Positions 32,462 to 43,502 of a DNA stretch of 64,000 bases are shown here, in pieces. Both the position numbers and the translations under genes were made by a program. The stretch spans positions 627,322,233-627,386,232 of the forward strand of contig NC_056743.1 in NCBI RefSeq assembly GCF_019279795.1, in the 5' to 3' direction. Numbering within the stretch: position 1 is the stretch's first letter; each line of letters opens with the position of its first letter. Below the pieces are notes generated by a model. The model was given only the letters and a program-made list of their open reading frames with translations, searched no databases and was not told where the DNA came from. Origin of the DNA: Protopterus annectens. Lineage: Eukaryota > Chordata > Ceratodontiformes > Protopteridae.

Positions 32462-32766
32462 CGGTTTAAAAAGTTTCCCCAACAGGGTACTTAGCTTTAG
32501 TTGAAAACTTCGGTTCTGAAACTCGAAAACGAAAATTTCAGGAGTCTGCCGACCAGCACTTGCGAACTTCTTTGGCTACCGCACGGCAAGAAAGACTGAT
32601 GTAATGGCGTCGGCTGCATGCTTTATACCCCTGACAACTGGACGTCATGGAAGATGAGACAGCAACCGAAGCAGGACCCAAGACTTTCTTAATCAGGCCG
32701 ACTTGACGGCTACTGCAAGCAGATAACCCAAATGTGATGACTGCAACAGTGAAACACGAGGAACAT
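31798..32766 (-). mobile_element. DIRS element A4, 5' segment
   Basis: Last piece of A4: the N-terminal part of gag, the leader and the left ITR with TGACGTCA-like sequence near 32641 and a TATA-like GTATAAAGC. The left end is at 32766 (minus strand ATGTTCCTCGTG). The next base belongs to A3. Confidence 0.85.
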
Positions 32767-32769
32767 CCA

Positions 32770-32871
32770 GGACTGCAACAGTGAATACACTCAAAACATC
32801 TACATTTATGGAAAGTGTACACAACTGTACTATGCTCTTCTTGTTTCACTGTTGCAGTCATCACCTGTGGG
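32770..32871. repeat. ICR of A3
   Basis: Complement of the A3 right end (15234 onward), lying 17 kb from it because of nested insertions. It is joined to a left-end sequence ATGCTCTTCTTGTTTCACTG that differs from the left end at 43805. Confidence 0.7.
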
Positions 32872-32879
32872 AGGATTCC

Positions 32880-33512
32880 CAAAGCTGAGGGGAGGGGTGG
32901 AAGGATATGTTAGAGTTCTGGGCATGGGTCCGCAGGCCCTGCAGAACTGCAGAGGAAAACCCTGCCTTAGACTTAGAAAAAAAAAAGGTAGGATGCAATG
33001 CTTTGTAAAGGTATGGACAGCGGTCCAGGTGGCAGCTTACAAGATGTCCCTGGTGAGGACACCTCTGAAGAAGACTGTGGAAGTAGAGGCTGCCCTAGTG
33101 GAATAGCTATGGACAGACTTGGGGGGGGGGGTCCCCATGTAGTCTGTAGCAGAAATGGATACAGTGCGATATCCATTTGGAAATGGTTTGTTTGGAAATG
33201 GGCTGCCCCTCTGCCCCAGGGGCAAAGCTGACCAGTAGTTGGTCTGTTTTGTCTGAACGGTTTAGTATGGTCCAGATAGTATCAGAGCTGTCTGTGCACA
33301 TAGAGCGAGTGGAGAATTCTTTCCCCTTGGTTTTGAGGTTTGGGAGAGAAGGTGGGAAGGTGTATGGTCTGGTTGAGGGTCACATAAGATACCACCTTGG
33401 GCATAAAAGACGGGTTAGTCTTCAGGGAGGCCCTGTCTGCAAGGAAAATAATGAAGGACTCAACAGCCACGAGAGCCTCTAGTTCAAATACCCTTCTGGT
33501 GGAGGTGATAAA
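32880..33512 (-). pseudogene. tyrosine recombinase fragment of A3
   Basis: C-terminal YR pieces in at least four frames: VESFIIF and NPSFMPKVVSYVTLNQTIHL (33282-33470), SKWISHCIHFCY (33107-33301), then SYSTRAAST and VHTFTKHC (32973-33225). Two catalytic changes are visible: box II reads YSTR instead of HSTR, and the nucleophile position is Cys (TGC, near 32999) instead of Tyr. The break at 33512 falls just before the box I Arg region. It is dead and is the most diverged YR of family A here. Confidence 0.7.
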
Positions 33513-33891
33513 GTACAGTTGTGTACACTTACCATAAATGTAGATGTTAGAGTGTATTCACTGTTGCAGCATTTGGGATAATCTGCTGGCAGGTTGCCCT
33601 CAGTCGGCCTGATTAAAGTCTTGGGTCCTGCGTCGGTTGCTGTCCCTTCTTCATGACGTCAAGTCATCAGGGGTATAAAACATGCAGCTGACGCCATTAC
33701 ATCAGTTTTTCTTGCCCCAGATGTCAGCTGCCCCCCAAATGGGGAGTAAAAAAAAATATTATATATATAAAATTTAAAACACAAAACATATACCTTCAAA
33801 CAAAAGGAAATACACCAAAGGCTTTTAATCATATTAAAAGAAAGGAGAGGTATAGTCTGAGAAAAAACAGGGGGCTGGAGGGAGTGTAACC

Positions 33892-33992
33892 AGGACTGCA
33901 ACAGTGAATACACTCGAACATCTACATTTATTAAGTGTACACAACTGTACTATGTTCTTCATGTTTCACTGTTGCAGTCATTACATTTGGGT
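33892..33992. repeat. ICR of A6
   Basis: Complement of the right end joined to ATGTTCTTCATGTTTCACTG. The real left end at 43805 reads ATGTTCTTCGCGTTTCACTG, so it is A6's own end. Confidence 0.75.
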
Positions 33993-34039
33993 AGATTCCC
34001 AAAGCTATGGTTGGGAGGATGGATTTATACAGCATTAGG

Positions 34040-35095
34040 AGCAGCTATAAGGCCCTGCAGGACAGCAGTGGCACAGCAGCTCTGGATTTAAAGAAGAGGT
34101 AAATGGTAATGTTTGGTGAACGCATGAACTGAGCTCCAGGTAGCAGCTTCTAGAATGTCTCTGGTAGGAACCCCTCTGAGAAAGGCTGCAGAAGTAGACG
34201 CAGCCCTGGTGGAATGAGATCTGATCCCCTTGGGGATAGGTTTACCATGGTGCATATAGCAGAAACTAATACAATTGCTTATCCATTTGGAAATAGTCTG
34301 CTTTGAAATAGCCTTTCCCTCTGCCCATGCAGCAAATGCCACCAACAGTTGTTCAGATTTTCTTACAGATTTTGTCCTGTTTAAGTAGAATCTAAGTTGT
34401 CTGTGTACATCCAATGAATGCAGAATCCGCTCACCCTTGTTCTGTGGATTGGGGAAGAAAGTTGGCAGATGAATGGTCTGATTAAGTGCCACACTGGATA
34501 CCACCTTGGGCATAAAGGATGGATTGGTCCAGAGAGCCACCCTGTCCGGATAAAAGATAATGAAAGGCTCCACTGCCATTAAGAGGCTGTAATTCTGAAA
34601 TCCTTCTAGCTGAAGTGACTGCTAAAAGGAAAGTTGTTTTCCAAGAGAGAAATTTTAGGTCCGCAGTAGCAGCTGGCTCAAAAGGAGGTAGAGTGAGTTT
34701 TTCCAAAACAAAATTGAGGTCCCTGCAGGAGTTGGTGCTCTCCTGGGAGGTCTCACATTTTTGGCCCCTCTGAGGTACTGCTTTGGCAGGGGATAAGAGG
34801 AGAGGGGAGGGTTCTGTGTTGTAATGAGCTGAAATAGCAGAGGCATGGATTTTTATGGAAGAAAAAGATAGGCCCTTGTGAAGCATCTCATTTAAATATT
34901 GCAGAATCTGAGGAATATTGGGCATTGCTGTGTTTATTCCTTGTGTTTGGTTCCAGCCACAGAATCTTTTCCATTTATCAGCATAAGATTTTCTAGTACT
35001 AGGCCTTCTAGCCTCCAAAATGACATCCATCACAGGATTGCCGAGAGATGTAACTGGTGACATTAGTTGATTAGCCATGCTGCAAGATTCAGAGA
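34040..35095 (-). pseudogene. tyrosine recombinase of A6
   Basis: 34088-34579 is open: VEPFIIFYPDRVAL, SKWISNCISFCYMHHGK, RSHSTRAASTS (box II) and FTKHYHLPLL (Tyr). Box I lies across a frame break: the frame 34482-35408 reads AVTSARRISELQPL with the Arg intact, then shifts by one base after LQ. The N-terminal domain in the same frame reads MDVILEARRPSTRKSYADKW and SSIKIHASAISAHYN, with another shift at PSPLLLSP. All catalytic residues are encoded. Two or three single-base lesions separate it from an open frame. Confidence 0.8.
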
Positions 35096-36180
35096 GTTTG
35101 GATCTGAGTGTGTAGAACTTGATAGTTCTGCTGAGACAGTAGATAAGGTGTCTGAGGCAGGTACCACAGAGGAAGGTGTGACATTGTGTAGGAGCGGGCA
35201 CCAGTGCTGGCAAGGCCAGTCTGGAGCAATCAGAATCATTTTTGTTTTTTCCTGTCTGACTTTTAGTAAGACCTTGGAGAGCAGAGGCAGAGGGGGAAAG
35301 GCACAGACTGATAGGACACAGCATCCACTTTCCAACTTGTTTGAAGTAAGTCATCAATTGAATTTGCTTTCCTGGCGTGAGGCAAGTCATCTGGGCAGTT
35401 GTATTCAAACTTGCACCCAGGAATGTAATTATTTAAGAGGGTACCAGTTGTGATTTCTTTTAGTTTATGGTGTACCCTAGACAAGTTAGAAGCCTTTTTA
35501 CAAATGCCAGATGCTGTAGAAGAGTGTCCTTGTTTTCTGCCTGAATTAGACAATCGTCCAGATATGGATAAATTTGAATGTTTGTCTACAAAATGCAATT
35601 ACTGGTGTCAGGCACTTTGTGAAGACCCTGGGCGCAGTAGATAAGCCAAAGGGCAGTGCAGAGAACTGGTAATGCAAATTGCCTGCTTTGAAGCGGAGGT
35701 ATCTTCTGCAAGATTCCCTGATTGGGATATGCAGGTAAGCCTCTTAAGTCTAGAATTACCAACCAGGCATCCTTGCCTAGCATAGGCAGTAACTGTTGTA
35801 GAGTCAGCATCTTGAATTTTGTAATATCCAGAAATGTATTTAGAATGGATAAGTCCAGAATTGGATGCCATGATTTGTCTTTTCTGGATACCAGGAAAAG
35901 TCTTGAAGAAAAACCTTGCCCCTTTTCTGGTACTGGTTGAATAGCCCCATATTCATGAGGGACATAACTTGTTTGTGGGCCTCTGCCCATTGATTTGGAG
36001 GGAGATCTGGCCATCCGTTTGGGATTGGCAACGTGTGGAAATGAAATCTATATCCCTGGGATACTATATTTAAAACCCACTTGTCCTGGGTAATTAGATG
36101 CCAATTTTGTGCATGAAGTGCCAGTTTCCCCCCCAAAAGGGCTGCCAAAAGATAAGTGCTTGGTGATGGCAGTGGAAAGT
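35096..36180 (-). pseudogene. pol: RT of A6 with RNase H deletion
   Basis: RT pieces: LLGGKLALHAQNW and FHFHTLPIPNGW (35840-36658), FSSRLFLVSRKDKSWHPILDL (35586-36014), a damaged motif A (ILDLRGLPAYP) and SGRLSNSG in place of YLDD in the main frame; ISGRLSNS is the shifted reading of the same bases, which encode YLDDCL in the next frame. At about 35340 the RT end (CLTPGKQIQLMTYFKQ) is joined directly to GKWMLCP, the region after RNase H. About 0.75 kb covering all RNase H catalytic residues is thus gone. Confidence 0.75.
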
Positions 36181-37010
36181 CATTGAGACTGTTTACCATA
36201 GGAAGGTGCCTGGTTACTTCTAGATTTGGAGGTGGAGGCACCCATTGTTTTGTTCTGCAAGTCCCTTGTGACTGAAACTTGGAGTCTTTGGAGTGTCTGG
36301 GTTTGACCTGAGGGGCTCTGGTGGGTACTGGAAAGGACCAATTCTTAGTAGGCCAGTGCCTACTGAACCTGGGCGGCTGCACTTGTAGGAAATATTTTAC
36401 AGTTTGCATAGATTTAGCTTTATCTTCCATCTTTTTCAAAACTTCTTCTGCCTTATTACCAAATAGACTGTCCTGTTGTAAAGGAGCATCCAACAATTTT
36501 GCTTTAACATGAGGAGGCAGATTTTGCTCCTTGAGCCAAGCAGCCTTCTTATCACAGACCCAGTTACAGCGGCCCCTGCAAGAGGCCGCCAAGGAATCAA
36601 AACCACGTTGCAAAGTATGCTTTCCAACTTGTTCAGCTGAACGCAATAAATCTTGCAACTCTATTTTCCAGAGAGTCAGAAATTAACATCATTTTCTGTT
36701 TAAGTAAGCCCATGACATGCTGCTGATATAGAAGCATATGAAGTTGACAATTTACAGCCCTGATTGCCAAGGTTGCAGACGTGTAAACCTTCTTACCCCA
36801 TCTATCCAATGCCCTGGAATCTCTATCAGAAGGGGTAGGATTTTTAGCAGTAGAAGCCTTAATGCCCTTGGGACCCTGAGAAATGATTTCAGGGTCAGCA
36901 GTAGGGTTTTTAAAAAGGAGTTTGTGGGAGTCAGGAACCCTGTAATATCTGTCTGCCTTACTAGGAGCAGGAGGAAGGTAATCAGGAGCCATGCTGGATT
37001 CTGAGAAAAA
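36181..37010 (-). pseudogene. gag: gag of A6, C-terminal part
   Basis: Gag core: SESSMAPDYLPPAPSKADRYY, DSHKLLFKNPTADPEIISQG and DRWGKKVYTSATLAIRA (36633-37055), then QDLLRSAEQVGKHTLQRGF and KAKLLDAPLQQDSLFGNKAEE in the next frame (to about 36240) with the basic tail. A7 inserted between VLDI (42545) and FSESS. Confidence 0.8.
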
Positions 37011-37379
37011 GTACAGTTTTGTACCTACCATAAATGTAGATGTTCGAGTGTACACCCTGCTGCAGTCATCACACTTGGGTTATCCTGTCGTCAGGCGGTC
37101 CCGCAGTTGGCTGGAATTCCAAAGTCTTGGTCCGGCGTCGGTTGCTGTCGTTTCTTCCCTGACGTCAGTGCGCCAGGGGTATATATAATGCAACCGACGC
37201 CATTTTCTTCAGTTTTTCTTGCCCCAGATGTCAGGTGCCCCCAAAAAGGTGGCCAGTAATTAGTACCAAATTGAGTAAACTTGCACAAACACAAAATCCC
37301 TTCAGCTATAAGCAAATACATCAGGAAGGAATTGAAGAGATTTAGCCAGTAGGTCAGAGGGGATGGAGGGAGGGTAACC

Positions 37380-37480
37380 TGGACTGCGGTAGGGTGTACA
37401 CTCGAACATCTACATTTATGGTAGGTACAAAACTGTACTAGGTTCATCGTGTTACCCTGCTGCAGTCATCACACTTGGGT
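37380..37480. repeat. ICR of A7
   Basis: Complement of the right end joined to GTTCATCGTGTTACCCTGCTG, which equals the real left end (42534 inward) over at least 20 nt. Confidence 0.85.
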
Positions 37481-37509
37481 TGAATCCCAAAGCTAAGGAT
37501 GGGTGGAGG

Positions 37510-38620
37510 TATCATGGAGGGTTAGAGGAGGCTAGGAGTCCATGCAGAACTGCAGTGGCGAAGCCCGCCCTGGTCTTGGAGTAAAGTGGTAAGTGATAGT
37601 GTTTGGTAAAGGTGTGTACTAAACTCCAAGTTGCAGCTTCCAAAATCTCCTTGGTTGGTACCCCCCTGAGAAAGGCTGTAGAAGTAGCTGTTGCCCTGGT
37701 AGAGTGGGGCCTAATGGTAGCAGGAACTGGTTTTCCATGATGGGTATAGCAAAAACATATGCAATGACCTATCCATTTGGAAATGGTTTGCTTAGATATA
37801 GCCTTCCCTTGAGAAGCTGTAGCATAGGATACATAGAGCTAGTCAGATTTTCTGAAAGCCTTAGTTTTGTCCAGGTACTAACAAAGTTGCCTGTGAATGT
37901 CCAAGGAATGCAGGAGTCTCTCACCTTTGTTCTGTGGATTTGGGAAGAAGGTGGGTAAGTGGATGGTTTGATTTAAAGCCACACTGGAAACCACCTTAGG
38001 CATAAAGGAAGGATTAGTTCATAGAGAAACTCTGTCTTGATGAAAAATGAGGAAAGGTTCCACTGCCATTAGTGCCTGTAGCTCTGAGACTCTTCTAGCT
38101 GAAGTTATTGCTAGCAGCAGGGCAGTCTTCCATGATAGGAACTGAAGATCTGCAGAGAAAGCTGGTTCAAAAGGAGGTAGTGTTAGTTTTTCCAGAACAA
38201 AATTGAGGTCCCATGTTGGTGTAGGTGCTCTCCTGGGTGGTCTAATGTTTTTTGCCCCTCTGAGGAACTGCCTTAAGAAGTGGATGCGAAAATAAGGGTG
38301 GATCCGTGTTGTAGTGGGCCGAAATAGCTGAAGCATGGATTTTAATGGAGGAGAAAGAAAGTCCTTTGTGCAACATCTCAGTTAAATACTGTAGAATGTG
38401 AGGCATGTGAGGCTGAATTGTGTCTTGGTCTTTAGATTGGTTCCAGGCACAAAACCTTTTCCATTTGTCCGAATAAGCCTTCCTGGTGCTTGGCCTCCTA
38501 GCTTCCAGAACAACATCCATAACTGCTTGGGAAAGAGGAACTGGCTGGATGCTTAGTTGATTTGCCAAACAGCCAGATTTAAGGTTTTGAGCTAGCTGTG
38601 AAAAATCCGATTGTTTTGTT
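37510..38620 (-). pseudogene. tyrosine recombinase of A7, stops from point changes
   Basis: The frame is mostly preserved but carries stops. After DRVSL the expected Arg codon is TGA (38016-38018), the signature of a CpG change. In RQLC-YLDKT a TAG replaces a Tyr or Ser codon, and KSD is followed by TAG where relatives have Gln. Box I SARRVSELQAL is intact (38019-38336). Box II RPHSTRAT is near 37710 and Tyr in KHYHLPLY near 37590. The N-terminal domain (VVLEARRPSTRKAYSDKW) sits in 38242-38907, overlapping the RT tail frame. Decay by substitution rather than indels dominates here. Confidence 0.8.
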
Positions 38621-40420
38621 GTGTGAGTAAATGCGGAATTTGTGGTAATATCCATGGTGGGCCGTGGGCCATATTCCTCAATAGCTGGTACCAGTGCTGG
38701 CGTGGCCAGTCTGGGGCTATGAGAATCAGTCGTGGTCTCTCCTTTTTGACTTTCAGAAGTACCTTTGTGAGGAGAGGCAATGGAGAGAAGGCATATACCA
38801 TCCGGTTTTTCCAACTGAGAGAGTGTGCATCCACTTTCCACGCTTGATGGTGAAGTGTCCTTGTACAAAATTTTGTTAGTTGATAAGTTTTGAGGGCTGG
38901 CAAACAAGGTCTATGTCTGGAAGGCCCCATTTTTGAGTTATCATTGTAAATACTTGTGGATCTAGTTTCCACTCGTGGGAATCCATGATGTTTCTGCTGA
39001 GGTCGTCTGCCAATGTATTCTTCTGTCCTGGCAGGAATTGAGCTTGTAACTGAACTTGGTAAGCCAGAGCTGTGTTCCATAAGGTCATTGCTTGCCTGCA
39101 CAGAGGGTAGGAGTGAGTACCCCCTTGTTTGTTTATGTACCACATTACTGTGGTGTTGTCCGTCTTTGTCAGTTATCCTGGATGTAATAGATTCTTGAAG
39201 GCTGTCAGAGCTTTCTGTACAGCTAGCATCTCTTTTTGATTGATGTGCAGATTCCTTTGATCTGCAGTCCATACGCCTTGAACGCACTGTCCTGCCATGT
39301 GAGCCCCCCAGGCGTAATCGGATGCATCTGTTGTGATAGTTTGCCTGGCTGGGGGCAAGGTGAAAGGCTGACCCTTGTTGAGGTGACATGCCTGTGACCA
39401 CCATAGAAACTCCTGTTGTAGGCAGGGAATGAGAGATATCATTGTGTCCAAGCTGTGGCTGTGTTGAGACCATACGCTTTTTAGGTACCACTGTAATTTC
39501 CTCATATGCAGCTTTGCAAATGGTATTAGTAGTATGCAAGATGCCATGAAGCCCAAGGCCTGCAGAATTTTTCTTGCAGTTAATTGGGCCTTTGTTGACA
39601 TTGTTTTGAAATATTGAGTCAGTTGTAGTTGTTTGTCTGGCGTCAGATGAGCCTTCTGGGCCGTTGTATTCAAGCTGGCACCCAGGAATGTCATATTTTG
39701 TGAGGGTACTAGTTCTGACTTCTACTAAATTGCCTGGGGTACACAGTAAACGAAAAGAGGTTTCACAAAAGCCAGATGATGTAATAGAATGTCCTTGCTT
39801 TCTGCTTGGATGAGGCAGTCGTCCAGGTATGGGTATATTTGAATTCCTCTTTGTCTGCAGTATGCAATTACTGGTGCAAGGCATTTTGTAAAGACTCTGG
39901 GCGCAGTAGATAAGCCAAAGGGCAGTGCAGAGAATTGGTAATGGGTTGAACCTGCAATGAAACGGAGGTATCTTCTGCAACTTTGTCTGATAGGGACATG
40001 CAGGTATGCCTCCTTGAGGTCCAACGTCACTAGCCACGCTTTCTTGCCCAACATGGGAAGAAGCTGCTGTAGTGTTAGCATCTTGAATTTGGGTACTTGT
40101 AAGCAAGTGTTTAGAATTGAAAGGTCCAGAATTGGTCTCCAGGCATTGTCCTTTCTGGGCACTAGAAAGAGTCGAGTAAAATCCTTGACCTTGCTCTCGA
40201 GTAGGTACCAGTTGAATGGCTCATATCCATGAGAGCTGTAATTTGTTTTTGTGCCTCTGCCCATTGATTTTGTGGCAGGTTTGGCATTCTTTTCATTGGC
40301 AAGGTGTGAAAACGGAATCTGTATCCTCGTAAAATTATGTCTAGGACCCATTTGTCCTTTGTGACAATGTGCCAGTTGTCTGAAAAAAGTCAAGGGGGCT
40401 GCCAAGAGAGTGTTGCTTGG
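38592..40420 (-). pseudogene. pol: RT-RNase H-MT of A7
   Basis: RT sits in the large frame 39725-41530 (see the gag entry): LFLVPRKDNAWRPILDLS, TLDLKEAYLHVPI, SALPFGLSTAPRVFTK, YPYLDDCLIQ at residues 568-571. A shift near 39725 leads to 39173-39694: LTARKILQALGFMASC, LQQEFLWWSQACH, TTDASDYAWGA (Asp) and HINQKEMLAV (Glu). Then 38876-39145 has NTLADDLSRN (final Asp); the third Asp is in the broken joint near 39150. The tail AWKVDAHSLSWK, VYAFSPLPLL (Ser for the first Pro of YAFPP) and LIAPDWPRQHW ends the frame at 38592. Confidence 0.8.
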
Positions 40421-42216
40421 CCAGATGAGGTGCAAGTCATTGAGTTTGCCTTCTGGTACATTGGGACCTGTCTTCTCCTCCCTTCTGTGTTGTAGTGCCC
40501 CATTGGCGAGTTTGTACTGGGCTTGTGGTTGTCCTCTGCCCCTTGGGTGTCTGTATTTACCCCTCTGTGGTCTGTCTGAAGCTGGAAAGGACCAATATTT
40601 TGTTGGCCAGTTTCTGCTGCAGCGAGGGGGTTGTACCTGTAGGAAATCTTCGACTGCCTGCATAGATTTTGCCTTATCCTCCATTTTCTTTAAGACTTCT
40701 TCTGCTTTAACTCCAAAAAGAACATCCTGCTGTAAGGGAGCATCTAGAAGTTTTGCTTTAACATGATCAGGTAGAGTTTGTTCCTTTAACCAAGCATACC
40801 TATGTATAACAGACCCAGTGACAACTGCTCTGCAGGAGGCCTCCAAAGAATCAAACCCACATTGTAAGGTATGTTTGCCCACCTGTTCAGTGGCATGCAA
40901 CAGATCCTGCATTTCTTTCAATTCAGATTGTTGAGGGAGAGTGGTCATTTTTTGCTTTAACTGAGAGATTAGAAATTGCTGATACTTAAGCATGTGAAAT
41001 TGGCAATTTAGTGCCCTCGTAGCTAGAGTGGCTGAGGTGTAAACCTTTTCCCCCCACCTGTCTAGTGCTCTGGAATCCCTCTCAGAAGGTACAGGATTTT
41101 TAGCCATAGAAGCCTTGGGACCCTGGGAGATTGTCTCTGGGTCAGCAACAGGGCTTTTGTAAAGAAATTTGTGGGAATCAGGCACTCTATAATATCTGTC
41201 AGGCTTAGCCGGAGCAGGAGGTAGAGAATCAGGGTTAAAACTGGATTCTAAGTAAACATCATCCACAATATCTAAAACTGGTGGGATGGCAAGTGGTCTG
41301 TGTTGGGGGAGTAAAAGAAACTCCCTGAGCCTTTTCTTCGAGTCAGAGTAGTCCTGACCTTCCCAGTGAAAATGTTCCCTCAGTGTGTAAAGTTTCCCCA
41401 AAGGAGTAGTCTTCAGGAGGAGAAGCTGAGGGAATGGAATCCTCAGCATCAGAATCTTCATAAGGGGAGAAGGAGTAATCTTGGTCCTCAGAGGAGTCTG
41501 AAGAAATGGACTTTTCTTCAGAGAATGCATAATTTTCCTCTTGTCAAGGCCTTTTGTCAGGAGGGGGCTGGGAACCCCTGATTAAAGTGATCAAATCTTC
41601 AGCCATTTTGAGCATCTGTTTCTTGGGCATAGGGCCTTGAACATGGGGACTGAAGAGCAGTCTTTTTAGATTTAATAGGAGTCTTCGTCTTAGAATACGA
41701 TTTAATGGTGAGCGTCATCGGTCTGAAAACGCCTTCAGAAACCGATGGCGTTTCTACAGCACTGACATCTTTTTCAGCAATGTCGTCGGTAGGGCCTGAA
41801 CTAAATGGCTGCGTCGGCCTGGTACATTCCGTCAAAAAATCCGAAGCGGTCTCGGGTTCCAGATCTGCGGTAGTCAGGGGCTGCGTCAGAGCCTCACTGA
41901 GGACCGGAGAACTGGAGACCGGACCAGCCGAGGCCTCGGCATCTGGCTTAGGCCTGGGCTGTCTGTCCTTATCCTTGCGTTCTTTGTGCACGCCGGTAGT
42001 CGGTTGCTCCGACGGCATGGTGTAGTTAAATTTCCTACTGAAGTAGTGTCATGCGAAATCAAAGCGTCTTTTAATAGTACGCTTATTAAACCTAGCACAA
42101 AAACGACAACTAGTGACGTCGTGGTCTGGGCCTAGGCAAGGTATGCAATAAGAATGAAAATCCTTATGAGGCATTTGCTTCCCACAAGAAATACAATTGT
42201 TAACTTTTTCTGACAT
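39725..42216 (-). pseudogene. gag: gag of A7, fused in frame to RT
   Basis: ATG at 42214-42216, finger C-x2-C..C-x2-C intact to FARFNKRTIKRRFDFA, then a stop near 42052. The linker is in 41599-42018. From 41409 a single open frame of 601 codons ends at 39725. It covers the Gag core (LREHFHWEGQDYSDSKKR, LDIVDDVYLESS, KLLDAPLQQDVLFGVKAEE), the basic tail (RGKYRHPRGRGQPQ) and then RT to past YLDD. In other copies gag and RT are in different frames. Here indels, including the loss of the GGKLAL codons near 40400, have put them in one. I read this as accidental fusion, not a designed polyprotein. Confidence 0.75.
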
Positions 42217-42385
42217 CGGTCTGCGGCAAGAAAAGTTTCCCCAACGGGGTATTTAGCTTTATAGAAGACTTCGGTCTGAAATTCGAATTCGAAAATCTCA
42301 GTAGTCAGCCGACTGGCACTTGCGAATTGCTTCTGCTTCGGGCACCGTGCGGCAAGAAAGACTGAAGAAAATGGCGTCAGTTGCA

Positions 42386-42414
42386 TTATATATACCCCTG
42401 GCGCACTGACGTCA
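42386..42414 (-). promoter_or_regulatory. putative core promoter in the left ITR of A7
   Basis: TGACGTCA at 42407-42414 and TATATATAAT-type box at 42386-42396 on the minus strand, followed by CGCCATTTTC, a YY1-like site. The same block is present in the right ITR (37158-37215) reading the other way. Confidence 0.5.
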
Positions 42415-42534
42415 GGGAAGAAGCGACAGCAACCGATGCCGGTCCAAGACTTTGGAATTCCAGCCGACTGCGGGACCGCCTGACGACAGGATAACCCAAG
42501 TGTGATGACTGCAGCAGGGTAACACGATGAACAT

Positions 42535-43502
42535 CATAAAAAATGTCTAGAACAGGAGGCACTGCCAAAGGCCTATGCTGAGGAAGAAGGAAATCCCTAA
42601 GCCTATTTTTAGATTGAGAAATCCTGACTCTCCCAGTGAAAAAGTGTTCCCTTAAGGTATGCAAAGTTTCTCCAAAAGAGAAATCCTCAGGAGGAGAAGT
42701 AGAAGGGACTGAATATTCTGCATCAGAGTCCTCATAAGGTGGAATAGATAATTCCTGATCAGAAGAGGAATCAGAAGAAACAGAAACTTGATCTGAAGAT
42801 TCATAGTCAGAGCTTTGCCTAGGCCTCATAGCAGGAGGGGGATGGGAACCCCTGATCAAGGTAATTAAATCCTCAGCCATTTTGACCATTTGTTTTTTTA
42901 GGCATAGGGGCCTGTGATGTGGCCCAAGCGTCGTTTTTTTAGACCTACAAGTTGATTTTGGCCTAGGTTTTGAAGCTGGCGTCGGTTTAATATACAAATC
43001 TTTAGGCCTGAAAACACCCTCAGAAGCCAGTGTCTGCTCAGCGGCTCCTGACCCATCTAAGGTAGAAACATCCGCGGGTTCAATACTTAGTGTCTCGCGA
43101 CATACTGGACTCCGAATGGGTCTCAGTAGAGGCCTGCGAATCAAAAGTAGTGGGTATCAGGGGCTGCAAAAGCGCCTGAGTACCTGTGAACCAGCGACTG
43201 GCTTAGGAGAAGCTTCGTCAGCTTTGGACCTCGAGGGTCTGTCTCTTGTCTTTTTCCTTGCGTTTTTTATGAACTCCGCTAGTCAGATTGCTAACAGACT
43301 ACATTTCAGGGTAGTTAAATTTTGAACCAAAATATTTAGAAGCAAAAATATACTGACGCTTAGTGTGTTGATTAAATTTTGTACAAAACAGACAGCAAGG
43401 CACGTTGTGATCAGGGCCTAGGCAAGGAATACAGTACAAATGAAAATCCTTATGAGGTATTTGCTTACCACAAGTAATGCAATTATTAACTTTTACTGAC
43501 AT
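42535..43502 (-). pseudogene. gag: gag of A6, N-terminal part
   Basis: ATG at 43500-43502; MSVKVNNCITCGKQIPHKD, C-x2-C-LG-x-DH-x4-C-x2-C finger, ending at a stop near 43316 (codon change after FNYPEM). The linker and acidic part continue in 42386-43144 (EGVFRPKDLYIKPTP, KKQMVKMAEDLITLIRGSHP, SVPSTSPPEDFSFGETLHTLREHF) to PPVLDIFYD at the A7 joint. One or two shifts lie between. Confidence 0.75.

Larger units (their letters stand above)
32767..33512 (-). mobile_element. DIRS element A3, ICR and YR fragment
   Basis: Resumption of A3 after the A4 insertion. It contains the ICR and the C-terminal half of YR and is cut at 33512 by A6. The remainder of A3 (N-terminal YR, RT, gag, left end) is not found downstream of A6, so it was deleted or lies outside the window. 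Confidence 0.7.
33513..37010 (-). mobile_element. DIRS element A6, 3' segment, RNase H deleted
   Basis: Right end GTACAGTTGTGTACAC at 33513; right ITR to about 33730 with TGACGTCA and GGGTATAAAA; ICR; YR; a shortened RT; part of gag. Interrupted at 37010 by A7; continues at 42535-43805. The total of 4.77 kb is short because RNase H and most of the MT tail are missing. Subtype I. Confidence 0.85.
37011..42534 (-). mobile_element. DIRS element A7, full length, inside A6 gag
   Basis: Complete family A copy, 5,524 nt, subtype II. Right end GTACAGTTTTGTACC at 37011; right ITR to about 37245; ICR 37380-37480; YR; RT-RH-MT; gag; left ITR; left end at 42534 (minus strand ATGTTCATCGTG). The two A6 gag halves abut its ends (LDIFYD / FSESSM). 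Confidence 0.9.

Noticed and set aside
15234..33512. Two tandem DIRS copies rather than nesting, because two right ITRs follow each other at 15234 and 15562
   Set aside because: The first ITR's spacer and ICR resume at 32767 directly after the left end of the second element, and the joined spacer matches intact copies.
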